A DNA stretch of 64,000 bases from Bacillota bacterium. GTDB taxonomy: Bacteria; Bacillota; Clostridia; Lachnospirales; Lachnospiraceae. A program made the translations under genes and the position numbers. The stretch covers positions 62,001 to 126,000 of the forward strand of contig JAEZGK010000013.1 in NCBI GenBank assembly GCA_023437365.1. The letters are read 5' to 3'. Shown one piece after another: positions 43,699 to 52,836 of the stretch. Below the pieces are notes generated by a model. That model saw nothing but the letters and a program-made list of their open reading frames with translations. It had not been told where the DNA came from and did not search any database. Every line of letters starts with the position of its first letter. Position 1 is the first letter of the stretch.

Positions 43699-46311
43699 AT
43701 GAGAGCAAAACGAAGCTTTTTTACGATAGTTATTACAATTTGCATTGTATTTTTAGATGTCTCCTCTGCATTTGCTATAGATACAGGTGAAATTCCAGAG
43801 GATAAAATGTCAGAGAATGATGCTGGGGAAGTAACGCAGGCTTCGGTAGCTACCACATCACAGGCGATAGCTACCACATCACAGGCGGTGGCTACTATGT
43901 CACAGACTGTTACGTTATCACAGCAGGCTATTACTTTGGCACAGAAGCCCACCTTTCAACTCGAATTGACAGAAAAAGCAGGAGTACAAGGACTGTACGG
44001 TACATTAAGCTACATACCAGAGAATACTTTGGAAATCTTGGTACTGTATTCCTTTGGTGGAGAATACTATTCGGTATTAGATAAAGACAGCTATGGTTTT
44101 AGAAAATGGGATTTAACCGGTCTGAAGGAAGGAGAGACATCTCTAACACAGATATGCATCGGTGCAAATGACAATCCGCTGAAGGCATATCTCCATGAAA
44201 CTGTAAATACCCTTTATGTCAAATTGGCTATCTCTCAAATAATACAAGAGGAAAGTGTAGTAACCTATACTGAAGCAGTCAAGCTCTCGCATAATAAAAT
44301 ATACGAAGCTCCGGAGTCTCCTCCGGGTTTCACGGCAGTAATTGAAGCTACCAAGGAGGGCTATCGGATTAAGGGTACCTATACTGATACCTTTTTGCCA
44401 AGCACAATTCGTATCAGACCGATGTATTCACTGGATGGCGAAAATTATCAGGTAATATGTGAGCAGTCGCCCTACGACTGGCACTTAGATCAACTGGGTA
44501 CTGAAGACGAGGATGGGCTGGATATGCTGAATAATCAGACTTGTTCTTTTTCCAGTGTCGAACCCCTGAAAAGCTATCTTGCAGGAGAAATTGCTTCCTT
44601 TTACATAAAACTGCAGATTACACTTGAGAATGGTGTTTGTTATGATACTAAGCCTTCTCAAATCACTAGAGGGATGGTACAGCCGATTCCCGATGATGCA
44701 ACCTTAAGTGTGCTCTTTCCCGGCAGTATGCGAGCAAAGAACTGGAGACCTTTTTACACCTATGGGAAATATCAAATCACAGTGAGAGAGGATGCGAGTC
44801 TAGAAAGTATATACGCTATGTTACCCGATACTGTTCCGGTTGAAATACAGATTGAACTGGGCGACAGTTCCAGAGTACCAGTGGTAGCAAATATGGAAGT
44901 TGCGGTTTCATGGAAGAATTTCACCGATATAGATTTAAAAGCTGGTGAAACGCTTACTATAAATGATTCTGCAAATGAGCTGGTCATTCCTGCCGGAACA
45001 CAGTTAAACACACCACAGGGGAGATATTTGCTATCCCATGATCTTTTATTTGATGGTATTTATTCAAGAGATGATATTTGCCTTGTATTAAATGTAATAG
45101 CAAAGGATGAGAAGGCCATGGTATCCCTTTGCGGAACACAAGCGGGAGAAGCAATAGAAAATCAGCTTCCTATCTCTCTGGCGTTTTCATTAAAGCCCAG
45201 CGGAGCTACTGCAATCAAGGCATATTCTTATAAAGAGGGGGATACGAGCTGGACATCGATTGGTGATTTACTGACCCAAAGGGCAATTGATACCAACCAA
45301 TCGGAACAGCTTTATGGATATATAGATGTATTACAGCCGACCGATACATCGTATCAGCGGTATTTACAGGGTGATGTTCCGGGATTATTAATTGCACTAA
45401 TCATAGAGGGAGGAGTCTATGATGGAGAAACCGTAATTCTACCATGGCCATATGAATATAATTTACCAATTAAGGTTCCCGAACTCAACGGTTCAGGTGG
45501 TAATGAAAACAATGCCGGTAGTGGAGATAGCAAAGAGAAAGATGGTAGCAGTGATGGAGGTCAACGCCCTGATTTGCCGGGTAACGATTTACCATCAAAC
45601 GATTCTGAGACACCACCGTTGGTATCTATTCCGTTGCCTACTCCCGTGCTGACACCTGTTTTCACTCCTGTACCGACACCTGCTTCAGAACCGAGTCCAA
45701 CGCTTTCCCCGGCTGCGACACCTGCTTCAGGACCGACTCCAACACTTATCCCTGTACCGACACCTAGTATAGAGCCAACACAGGCGATTAACAAAACAGT
45801 AACTACTGAGCCGGAGGTGACACCAGAGGCTGATCCGGATTTTGATCCGGCTACTTTAGCCATGGATGATCCGGAGATAACTAACCCGAGTCAAGGACAT
45901 AGTTCAGCTGCCACCGACCATTTTGAAGTGGATTTTCATACGACACAACAAGAAACACCTAATAATTTCAATACATATAGATCTTTCACTGAGCCAGTGG
46001 AAGACGGTAACATCACAGCTCATTCATCCGTTGAACCAAATAAGCCATCAGCCAAGCTGCACGAAAAGTCATCGGAGGAGGCTGTTAGCAAGCAGGTATC
46101 TGACTCTGCAGAGCCATCCAAGCAGACTGCTCCACCAGAAGAACGTACGGCACCTCGCAAGACTAATTTACCGAAAGCTGTAACTGTGGGAGTGCTGGCA
46201 GTTGGTTCCATTGCCACAATAGGTATCGCAGGTGCGGCGGGTACTTCATCCACCGCAAGCTTGGCAAGCAAGCTGATTACAGTATTGAAAAAGCTTCTGC
46301 TTAGAAAATAA
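43699..46311 (+). CDS. Secreted, Pro-rich, membrane-anchored surface protein
   Basis: An 870-residue protein. Signal peptide MRAKRSFFTIVITICIVF...SAFA; a short degenerate repeat ATTSQA (43850-43920); an extracellular body of about 550 residues with two related segments (around 43960 and 44310, both with RIRPMYSLDGE/LVLYSFGGE-like strands); a Pro/Thr stalk of P-T-P-x repeats (about 45620-45790); and a C-terminal hydrophobic helix (about 46180-46260) followed by the basic tail KLITVLKKLLLRK. This topology suggests a stalked, membrane-anchored receptor or adhesin. No family is recognised. I choose ATG 43699 (GGAATGGAG upstream), which gives a proper signal peptide, over the GTG at 43666. It is the second cistron after 43307. 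Confidence 0.75.
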   Translation: MRAKRSFFTIVITICIVFLDVSSAFAIDTGEIPEDKMSENDAGEVTQASVATTSQAIATTSQAVATMSQTVTLSQQAITLAQKPTFQLELTEKAGVQGLYGTLSYIPENTLEILVLYSFGGEYYSVLDKDSYGFRKWDLTGLKEGETSLTQICIGANDNPLKAYLHETVNTLYVKLAISQIIQEESVVTYTEAVKLSHNKIYEAPESPPGFTAVIEATKEGYRIKGTYTDTFLPSTIRIRPMYSLDGENYQVICEQSPYDWHLDQLGTEDEDGLDMLNNQTCSFSSVEPLKSYLAGEIASFYIKLQITLENGVCYDTKPSQITRGMVQPIPDDATLSVLFPGSMRAKNWRPFYTYGKYQITVREDASLESIYAMLPDTVPVEIQIELGDSSRVPVVANMEVAVSWKNFTDIDLKAGETLTINDSANELVIPAGTQLNTPQGRYLLSHDLLFDGIYSRDDICLVLNVIAKDEKAMVSLCGTQAGEAIENQLPISLAFSLKPSGATAIKAYSYKEGDTSWTSIGDLLTQRAIDTNQSEQLYGYIDVLQPTDTSYQRYLQGDVPGLLIALIIEGGVYDGETVILPWPYEYNLPIKVPELNGSGGNENNAGSGDSKEKDGSSDGGQRPDLPGNDLPSNDSETPPLVSIPLPTPVLTPVFTPVPTPASEPSPTLSPAATPASGPTPTLIPVPTPSIEPTQAINKTVTTEPEVTPEADPDFDPATLAMDDPEITNPSQGHSSAATDHFEVDFHTTQQETPNNFNTYRSFTEPVEDGNITAHSSVEPNKPSAKLHEKSSEEAVSKQVSDSAEPSKQTAPPEERTAPRKTNLPKAVTVGVLAVGSIATIGIAGAAGTSSTASLASKLITVLKKLLLRK

Positions 46312-46332
46312 AAAGACTGACAACGCTGAAGG

Positions 46333-46376
46333 CCCCCATAAGTCAAACCTGAAAAGCTGACTTATGGGGGTCTTCA
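46333..46376. terminator. Bidirectional terminator between 43699 gene and histidine kinase
   Basis: Perfect 13-bp stem 46333-46345/46358-46370 (CCCCCATAAGTCA) with T-rich exit on the right and A-rich on the left; serves both converging genes. Confidence 0.9.
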
Positions 46377-46382
46377 ATATAT

Positions 46383-48353
46383 TTACCTAGCCAATGGTAA
46401 ATCAATAAAAAATATCGTGCCTTGACCAACCTTGGAAGAAACATATATTTCTCCCTCGAGTTCCTCAACAATGCTTTTTACTATGTAAAGTCCAAGACCG
46501 CTGCCGGTGCCACGGTTTTCCTTTCCCATATAAAATCGCTCAAAAATATGTGGTACATCTTCGGGAGCGATACCACAGCCTGTATCGGCAACCGATAGAT
46601 GGCAGCCCTCCTCATCAATTGTAGCCGAAAGGGTGATTTTACCTCCAGGGGAAGTAAACTTCAAGGCGTTGACAATAAGATTTTCAAAGAGAATTTCAAG
46701 CTTTCTGGGTTGGGCAATGAGGAAGCCATCCACCTCCGGAGGTTCTGTCATGAAATATATTGACTGGACCTCAGCTGCCATATGGTGGGCATGATAAACC
46801 TCTTCCAGTAAGGTTTTCACCGAAACCGTCACATAGGGTTCGGACATCTCATCCATCTGATTAAACACCGTCAATCCTTGTACGCGGCGCGCCATTTCCT
46901 GCTGCTTTTGCTCGACCAGGTCAATATAGCGAAGCAGTTCCGTGTCCACGCCGGTGTTATGTGCCCGAATTGCCTGAATGAAAGAGCCTGCTGCATAAAC
47001 CGGAGCCTTAAGATCGTGAGCCATATCTGCAAAAAATGCCTTGCGTTCCTGTAGCAGATTCTTAAGCTCTGAGGTTCGTTGTTCTACCAAATCCTCCAAA
47101 TGAGCTCTAAATTCTTCATTCTCAGCAAGGATTCTCTTGTTACGGGATACCATCATCGCACCAAACAACAATACCAGAATCAATCCGCACCACTCAAACT
47201 GCCAGAAGAACAGAATTGGTTCAAAGAGATTAGATGCAAACAGGTTATATAATAACCCTCCGCCAAAGGCGATACAGGCAAGTCTTGTAAACAGCTGTTC
47301 ACCAGAGAGGGCCTGTCCGCTACGAAGCACCAAAAGCAGTACCATGCAAAAGGTAAAGATATAGTAGTAATTCGTAAGGATGCCATGTAGCCAGACTGCC
47401 CACGGAAATTCCGGGATGAATACTGCCAGCAAAAGCAGTAGAACAGATGCTGTAAGCATAATTCGTTGAAGCCATTGGGTAAAGCTTTGTTTCTCTATGC
47501 CACCCGATAATACTGTTAATCGTAGAACACAATAGCTTAATCCGTAGAAAGCCGCACTCTGTATAAGAAACCAATACTCTTCCAGGGGCAGAGACAGTAG
47601 CCGCATAAAATAGTAAGACATATACACAGAGAAGCAGCAACAGAGCGCCCCAAACCATAAGGCAAGAGTATCCTTTTTTTGACGCCAGAGCGCCCAGGTG
47701 AAAATAGTCAGCGTTAACACTGCAAAACAGGCAATACCATAAGCAATACATTGAAGAAATGCTGTATGAAAGATCGCTTTTGTATTACCAAGGGCAGGAG
47801 GACTATACATTCCGCTGTAATACCCTGACTTAGAAACCGTCTCTACGGTCAGTAGATGATTGCCTTCTGCGAGAGTAAAAGAGATTTGAGCACTGCCCTT
47901 TCCCCGGGATAGGACTGTCCCATCCAATGAAATGGTATAGAGGGAAAACAGACTCGGAAAGCTCATAGCAACTTCCATAGGCCTTCCGGTATAGCGCAGT
48001 GTCATTTCATAAACCGCCCTTCCATGGGGCGATATCCCTTTGTCACCCCTCTGTAGGTTTGAAAATTCACCGATATAGGTGGGTAGCTTCAAGTTCCGTT
48101 CATCGGTCAGAAGCCAGCCATCTATGAGAAACAATGGTCTGTCACCATGCAAAGAAGCTTCTGTCAGAGTGATTATACCATTTTTTCCATAAGGAGGCGG
48201 TGTTTGATATTTGTTATCTGCATAGAACAGCAGGAAGAAAAATCCCGCAAGCAGGAAAGTAAAGGCAAAGGGTAGCCATTTTTTGATTTGATTTCTACGC
48301 AATTGATCACTCCGTTCCCCTATTTTATCGTATTGTAAGTTTCTAGCCATCAT
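46383..48353 (-). CDS. 7TM sensor histidine kinase
   Basis: A sensor kinase of up to 656 residues. After one N-terminal membrane helix comes an extracellular jelly-roll-like region (about 55-190), then seven hydrophobic segments (about 200-405), as in 7TMR-DISM receptors that often sense carbohydrates or cell-wall compounds. A short coiled coil leads to the HisKA box FFADMAHDLKAP (His446) and an HATPase with NLIVNALKF, ADTGCGIAPEDVPHIFERF and GSGLGLYIV. It lies 54 bp after the response regulator on the same strand. ATG 48353 has a weak ribosome-binding site; a TTG at 48302 with GGAG seven bases upstream is a credible alternative start. Confidence 0.9.
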   Translation of the reverse strand: MMARNLQYDKIGERSDQLRRNQIKKWLPFAFTFLLAGFFFLLFYADNKYQTPPPYGKNGIITLTEASLHGDRPLFLIDGWLLTDERNLKLPTYIGEFSNLQRGDKGISPHGRAVYEMTLRYTGRPMEVAMSFPSLFSLYTISLDGTVLSRGKGSAQISFTLAEGNHLLTVETVSKSGYYSGMYSPPALGNTKAIFHTAFLQCIAYGIACFAVLTLTIFTWALWRQKKDTLALWFGALCCCFSVYMSYYFMRLLSLPLEEYWFLIQSAAFYGLSYCVLRLTVLSGGIEKQSFTQWLQRIMLTASVLLLLLAVFIPEFPWAVWLHGILTNYYYIFTFCMVLLLVLRSGQALSGEQLFTRLACIAFGGGLLYNLFASNLFEPILFFWQFEWCGLILVLLFGAMMVSRNKRILAENEEFRAHLEDLVEQRTSELKNLLQERKAFFADMAHDLKAPVYAAGSFIQAIRAHNTGVDTELLRYIDLVEQKQQEMARRVQGLTVFNQMDEMSEPYVTVSVKTLLEEVYHAHHMAAEVQSIYFMTEPPEVDGFLIAQPRKLEILFENLIVNALKFTSPGGKITLSATIDEEGCHLSVADTGCGIAPEDVPHIFERFYMGKENRGTGSGLGLYIVKSIVEELEGEIYVSSKVGQGTIFFIDLPLAR

Positions 48354-48407
48354 TATTTTATCTGATTTCTCTCAAACGGTACGTACCGAGTCACCACTGA
48401 CTGATAC

Positions 48408-49832
48408 TTAGACTTCTGCCACAAAGCGATAGCCCTCACCCCAAACAGATTCAATAAAGCGATGTCCTGTCTCCACACTTTCCAGCTTACGACAAAGCTG
48501 GGACAGATGCAGCTGTACGGTGTGTCCGTCATCCCACTCACGGCTGCCCCAGATTAACTCGTACAGCTTGTTCGGCGCATAGGAAGAGCCTTCATTTTGC
48601 ATCAGCAGATGCAGCAAATCAAACTCTACTGTGGTAAGGGGTAACGCCTGTCCCTTTAAATATGCTTTACGATCCTTTAGATCAAGACGCAGGCTGCCCG
48701 AGGAAAGTTCAGAGCGAATAGCACCTGCCGTTTTGATTCTGCTTTCCACCTTCAGCCAGAATAGCTGAGGTGCAACATCCTTTGTAATATAATCCATCCC
48801 TCCGGTCAGGAAGCCCTTGGTTTGATGCTCGTTGTCCGATAGAGTGCTTAAGTAGAGGATTGGTGCACCGGTGAGTTGCTTAAGCTGATCGCAGAGGTCA
48901 AAGCCACATATATTTCCAAGATTTACATCTAATAACACACAATCAAACCGTTCCTGCACTGCCAGGGAGAGGGCTGTTTCTTTGCAATCTGCAGTTCGTA
49001 CGATACAATCATGTGCTAAAAGCACCTGTGTCCAGCGCAGGCGTTCTGATTCCTCATCATCCACTAAAAGAATGGTATAGCGATCACAGCTGTGATCAGC
49101 TACCTGCTTCTTCCGTTCCTCAGGATTCTCTGCCTCGGGCAGTAAAAGGTTGCCAAGATAATCTTTCTTTAGCTGGGGATAGAGATGCTTTGATACCGGT
49201 ACCCAGCTGTCCGATTTTGTTAAGACACCCTCCGCTGTCAGCTTGGCAATGTGACGTAAGTTGACAATATATGCCCTATGTACCTTGATGAAATCAGGCC
49301 ATTGTAAAAGTCTGGCTTCATAATCGGAGAACGTACCGGGGATTTCCTCCTGCTTTCCACCCAATAAATGAAAAACGATGCTTCTGCCGATGACCTCTAC
49401 ATATTCAATCTGTGAGAAAGCAAGGTGCAGCACACTATTCTTTGTTTTGATTACCATACCTGTCTCATCTTTGTGATTGATCTCTTCCAATAGTCTGTCC
49501 AGTACCGGAAATAAAAATAGCGCACTGACCGGCTTGGGCAGGCAATACCAAAGATTTTTCGCTATATCTACCGCATCGTCCCGAAAGGGAACAATCCCAA
49601 TGAAACGAATCCGGCTGTCCTTTTGCCGGATTTCTTTGATGAGACTGTCGGTTTTATCACCGTCCAAAAATATTGCGTCATATTCACCGGGGATGAAATC
49701 ATACAGAAAATCTATATCATTGCTATAAAAACGATAGGAAAATTCAATTCCCTTTTTCTGTCGATATAATTCAAAAAGCTGGGACAGGAGTTCAGTGGTT
49801 TCTTTATTGTGGAAGTAAGCTGCTATTCGCAT
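48408..49832 (-). CDS. Response regulator with two receiver and two DNA-binding domains (REC-LytTR-REC-wHTH)
   Basis: A 474-residue regulator with an unusual order. REC1 (residues 1-118) keeps Asp57 (IFLDGDK) and LPKP but lacks the N-terminal acidic pair, so it may be degenerate. A LytTR DNA-binding domain follows (about 122-225: YVEVIGRSIVFHL, FIKVHRAYIVNLRHI). REC2 (about 245-360) is canonical: ILLVDDEESE, VLLDVNLG and the TKD lysine. An OmpR-type winged helix ends the chain (about 375-474: LTTVEFDLLHLL, HTVQLHLSQLCRKLE, VWGEGYRF). It precedes the histidine kinase and is therefore its likely partner. CGGAGG precedes ATG 49832. It is the obvious candidate to read the 21-bp-spaced boxes at the surface-protein promoters. 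Confidence 0.93.
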   Translation of the reverse strand: MRIAAYFHNKETTELLSQLFELYRQKKGIEFSYRFYSNDIDFLYDFIPGEYDAIFLDGDKTDSLIKEIRQKDSRIRFIGIVPFRDDAVDIAKNLWYCLPKPVSALFLFPVLDRLLEEINHKDETGMVIKTKNSVLHLAFSQIEYVEVIGRSIVFHLLGGKQEEIPGTFSDYEARLLQWPDFIKVHRAYIVNLRHIAKLTAEGVLTKSDSWVPVSKHLYPQLKKDYLGNLLLPEAENPEERKKQVADHSCDRYTILLVDDEESERLRWTQVLLAHDCIVRTADCKETALSLAVQERFDCVLLDVNLGNICGFDLCDQLKQLTGAPILYLSTLSDNEHQTKGFLTGGMDYITKDVAPQLFWLKVESRIKTAGAIRSELSSGSLRLDLKDRKAYLKGQALPLTTVEFDLLHLLMQNEGSSYAPNKLYELIWGSREWDDGHTVQLHLSQLCRKLESVETGHRFIESVWGEGYRFVAEV

Positions 49833-49867
49833 AATAGACCTCCGTTCTAGGAATACGATATAGCTTT

Positions 49868-49896
49868 ATTGTATCATAGTCTTACTTCGGCTTCAA
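49868..49896 (-). promoter_or_regulatory. Promoter of the regulator-kinase operon
   Basis: On the minus strand TTGAAG (49896-49891) and TACAAT (49873-49868) are separated by 17 bp. It is back-to-back with the class B box pair starting 13 bp away at 49909, so binding there could also affect this promoter. Confidence 0.8.
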
Positions 49897-49908
49897 CGTT
49901 AGCTATCT

Positions 49909-49975
49909 CCCTTTCATGCAGTTTCCTCGCCCTCTCATGCAAGGTACGGTTTCAGGAGATATTTTATGTTAGAAT
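49909..49975 (+). promoter_or_regulatory. Class B operator pair and first promoter of the 789-residue surface protein
   Basis: CCCTTTCAT at 49909-49917 and CCCTCTCAT at 49930-49938 (each continuing GCA) are spaced 21 bp. ACGGTTT lies 16 bp after the second box start, as in class A, and TGTTAGAAT (49967-49975) is an extended -10. Confidence 0.78.
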
Positions 49976-49990
49976 AGCAGACAAACAAAT

Positions 49991-50034
49991 ACGGTTCATA
50001 CGGTAAACGGTTTTTGTGGACAAAATGTGATATT
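49991..50034 (+). promoter_or_regulatory. Single class A box and second promoter of the 789-residue surface protein
   Basis: ACGGTTCAT at 49991-49999, ACGGTTT 16 bp on (50007) and TGTGATATT at 50026-50034 copy the spacing of the 39608 promoter exactly. The expected upstream partner box at 49970 is poor and overlaps the -10 of the class B promoter. Both classes thus serve one gene in tandem. Confidence 0.65.
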
Positions 50035-50156
50035 TTTATTATGAGCGATATTGATTTCATATCCATTTTGATGCCGTAGCAATCGAAGTTACGGCATGCT
50101 ATTTGAGTCTTTGATTAGTATTAGGTTACAAAGAAAAATAAAGGAGGAACACAAAA

Positions 50157-52526
50157 GTGAAAACAATAAGGAATAAAAGATTTCTAAGCGTATTGATGGT
50201 ACTATGTATGATGCTTACCCTACTGCCGGTGAGCAGTAAAAGGGAGATCGCTTATGGTATTAATGAAGGTATTGACTATCTTGCTGTGAAAGGATACGAT
50301 CAGGTAACTCATCAAAACACCACCCAAAACGTCGCCCATAATGAGGAAACGGTTTTAACAGGCCCAGGTATTGGAGGTACAATCATCTTCAAACCCGCCA
50401 CTGCTCAAGTCCCCCAAACCCTTATCTTGAGCGGTGCTAGTATCTATACGAATAACCACACGGGAGCTATAATTTTTTCTCAAAATAAGCTGAATATCGA
50501 ACTGATAGGCGATAACACGATTACTGCGGAAGAGATTTTTAATGATCTAGGTGAAGAGGCTCATGGGATTTATTCCCTTGAAGACATAGCCATATCTGGC
50601 ACAGGCAGTCTCACCATAAACATGTCCTACCTAGACGTATTTGGTTGTACAGCTACAACTAAGGGAATTAAATCTAATAAGAATATTACAATCTCAAGCG
50701 GAACGATTACTCTCAACTGTACTTCACGAGGTGATGGTGATGATTATAATAGTAATCTTAGAAGAGAAGCAGTGGGAATACAGGGGAAAAATGTAACGAT
50801 TTCAGGCGGAACGGTTAAATCTATTTGTGAGGCAGAGCTTATAGATGCTACACCTAAAAATGAGGCTTATGGAATTTATAGCGAAGAAGATATTATAATT
50901 TCAGGCGGAAGTGTTGAAGCCTCCGGTACTGCCGGCACTACAGCAGCGGGAATACAGGGAAGGGCGGTAATGATTACCGGTGGAACTGTTAAGGCTACCG
51001 CAAAAGCGTGTGCTGCTGTCGGTATCAATGGAACGATTAATACCGGAAGTTCAAACAGCCTCAGCATCACAGGTGGAACTGTAACTGCCGACGGTGTGAG
51101 AAATGAATTAGTAAGTCCATCAGCATATGTATATGTATATGGCATGTCAGCTGCCACTCAAGTTAATAAAATAAGTATTTCAGGTGGAACGGTAACGACT
51201 AAAGGACAAGGGCAAGCTATCAACGGAACATTTGAACATTCGAATGGTATGATCACCGCCAGTACGGCTTACGTAGGTTCTACCCATGAAGCTTATAATC
51301 AGGCTAGCTTATCCAATTACAAATACATACAGTATGAGTCAGTTCCTCCTACACCTACTCCCGGCAACGGAGGTTCCGGTGGAGGCGCAAGCGCACCGGT
51401 AATAAAAGAAGGAAAGCTTGAGAAGGATCAAAAGCAGGACGGAAATGCCCCGACAGCGAACCTACAGGACAGCACGGAGGAACTGAAAGCTAAGATATTG
51501 TCTGCTGCGGAACAGGAGCAGGTAGCAGCAGGAAAGGACGCAAAGGTAATCTTAAAGGTCCAGGATATCAGTACTTCTGTCAGCGCTGAGGATAAGAAGC
51601 GGATTGAGGACAAGCTGGCTGCGGAACAGCAAAATACAGCCAATCCAGCACTGCTTTATGTTGATATCTCCCTGTACAAGCAGGTCGGTGACGGACAAGA
51701 GACCAAAGTAACGCAGACGAGCGGCAAGATTAAAATCAGCATCGAGGTGCCGGAAAGCATGTGGAGCACCGAGGCTGGGGCTAATAGAACCTATCGTGTG
51801 GTCCGTATCCATGATGGAGTGACAGAGATCCTGGACGGAACCTATGATCCGGCTACCCATCTCTTTACCTTTGAGACAGATCGCTTTTCTACCTATGCCC
51901 TGACTTACCAGGATGGTAATACAACACCTGATTTGAATAACGGAGGTACCTCGGATCAGCTTACGATAGTTAAGGATTTTAGACATCTGCATCTTACTGC
52001 CAAGGCTGATAAGACCTCACAGAAGCTATCCTATGCCAAGGTAGCCGGTGCTGATGGTTACTTGATCTACGGAGCACAATACGGGAAGAAGCTGAAGAAG
52101 CTGGCAGATGTAAAAGGAACAGTCAGAAATTATACGGTGAAGAAATTGAAGAAAGGAACCTACTACACCTACCAGGTAAAAGCCTATAAGGTTGTTGACG
52201 GTAAGAAGGTAACCATCGCCGAATCAAGCCTGATTCATTCGGTTACTACAAGTAAGACCTATGGTAATCCGACAAAGCTTATCATAAAGAAGTCTTCCAT
52301 CACACTGGCAGTAGGGAAAACTAAGAAAGTAACCTACCAGGTAGTATTACCGGAGAACAAGAAGAGCAAGGATAGCATTAGTTCGGCTCGATTTGAAACA
52401 ACAAATCCGGAGATTGCGACAATCAGTAAGAGTGGAACAATAACCGCAAAAGCAAAAGGTACCTGTGATGTCTATGTATATGCACAGAATGGTGTCTATA
52501 AGAAGATTAAGGTAACAGTGGAATAA
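50157..52526 (+). CDS. Secreted surface protein: beta-helix plus shared C-terminal module
   Basis: A 789-residue exported protein starting at GTG 50157 (AAAGGAGG at the right distance). After the signal peptide comes a Cthe_2159-like beta-helix of about 330 residues with repeated ISGGT/ITGGT turns (NVTISGGTV, DIIISGGSV, MITGGTV, SISGGTV). A short Pro/Gly linker leads to the C-terminal module from 51407, very like that of the 1097-residue protein. It lacks the Ig-like repeats of that protein. No sorting signal is visible. Function is probably carbohydrate or matrix binding at the cell surface, by analogy with Cthe_2159. It lies divergent from the regulator-kinase operon and has two tandem promoters. 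Confidence 0.85.
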   Translation: MKTIRNKRFLSVLMVLCMMLTLLPVSSKREIAYGINEGIDYLAVKGYDQVTHQNTTQNVAHNEETVLTGPGIGGTIIFKPATAQVPQTLILSGASIYTNNHTGAIIFSQNKLNIELIGDNTITAEEIFNDLGEEAHGIYSLEDIAISGTGSLTINMSYLDVFGCTATTKGIKSNKNITISSGTITLNCTSRGDGDDYNSNLRREAVGIQGKNVTISGGTVKSICEAELIDATPKNEAYGIYSEEDIIISGGSVEASGTAGTTAAGIQGRAVMITGGTVKATAKACAAVGINGTINTGSSNSLSITGGTVTADGVRNELVSPSAYVYVYGMSAATQVNKISISGGTVTTKGQGQAINGTFEHSNGMITASTAYVGSTHEAYNQASLSNYKYIQYESVPPTPTPGNGGSGGGASAPVIKEGKLEKDQKQDGNAPTANLQDSTEELKAKILSAAEQEQVAAGKDAKVILKVQDISTSVSAEDKKRIEDKLAAEQQNTANPALLYVDISLYKQVGDGQETKVTQTSGKIKISIEVPESMWSTEAGANRTYRVVRIHDGVTEILDGTYDPATHLFTFETDRFSTYALTYQDGNTTPDLNNGGTSDQLTIVKDFRHLHLTAKADKTSQKLSYAKVAGADGYLIYGAQYGKKLKKLADVKGTVRNYTVKKLKKGTYYTYQVKAYKVVDGKKVTIAESSLIHSVTTSKTYGNPTKLIIKKSSITLAVGKTKKVTYQVVLPENKKSKDSISSARFETTNPEIATISKSGTITAKAKGTCDVYVYAQNGVYKKIKVTVE
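51407..52526 (+). repeat. Shared C-terminal module, copy 2
   Basis: Near-identical over long stretches to 41997-43115, including many silent positions, which points to recent duplication or gene conversion. Confidence 0.95.
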
Positions 52527-52639
52527 GAATTTGCTGCTTTCCAGTAGAGCTGACAGAGGAAAAACTGTTACACCTTTGTGTTGGTAAACACATAAGATAT
52601 AGCCAATTTACTTAATATTGAGGAATAATAGATGTGCAG

Positions 52640-52669
52640 AGAAGCTTAATGTAAATTAAGCTTCTTTGT
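52640..52669 (+). terminator. Terminator after the 789-residue surface protein
   Basis: Perfect 11-bp stem AGAAGCTTAAT/ATTAAGCTTCT (52640-52650/52655-52665), then TTTG and a T-rich tail. The rest of the 310-bp gap holds a small hairpin near 52697-52714 and the class B operator. Confidence 0.85.
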
Positions 52670-52723
52670 ATTTGTACACGTGTCCAGCGAAGCTGACCAT
52701 GCTTGTCGGCATGGGTGTAATCA

Positions 52724-52791
52724 CCCTTTCATGCAGTTTCCTCACCCTCTCATGCAAGATACGGTTTCAAGAGGTGATTTTATGCTATGGT
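52724..52791 (+). promoter_or_regulatory. Class B operator pair and promoter of the 52837-58771 operon
   Basis: CCCTTTCAT 52724-52732 and CCCTCTCAT 52745-52753, 21 bp apart, each followed by GCA. ACGGTTT starts at 52761, 16 bp after the second box start. A weaker -10 (TATGGT, 52786) follows. Confidence 0.78.
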
Positions 52792-52836
52792 AACATCCGA
52801 AGATAGCATAATAATCCGTTCAAAGGAGGAGAGTGA

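Noticed and set aside
45561..45863. Minus-strand frame coding a Gly/Val repeat
   Set aside because: Shadow of the Pro/Thr stalk repeat of the anchored surface protein.
48353..48541. Frame overlapping the 3' end of the regulator
   Set aside because: Shadow frame without a family match; the regulator ends in a normal winged helix.
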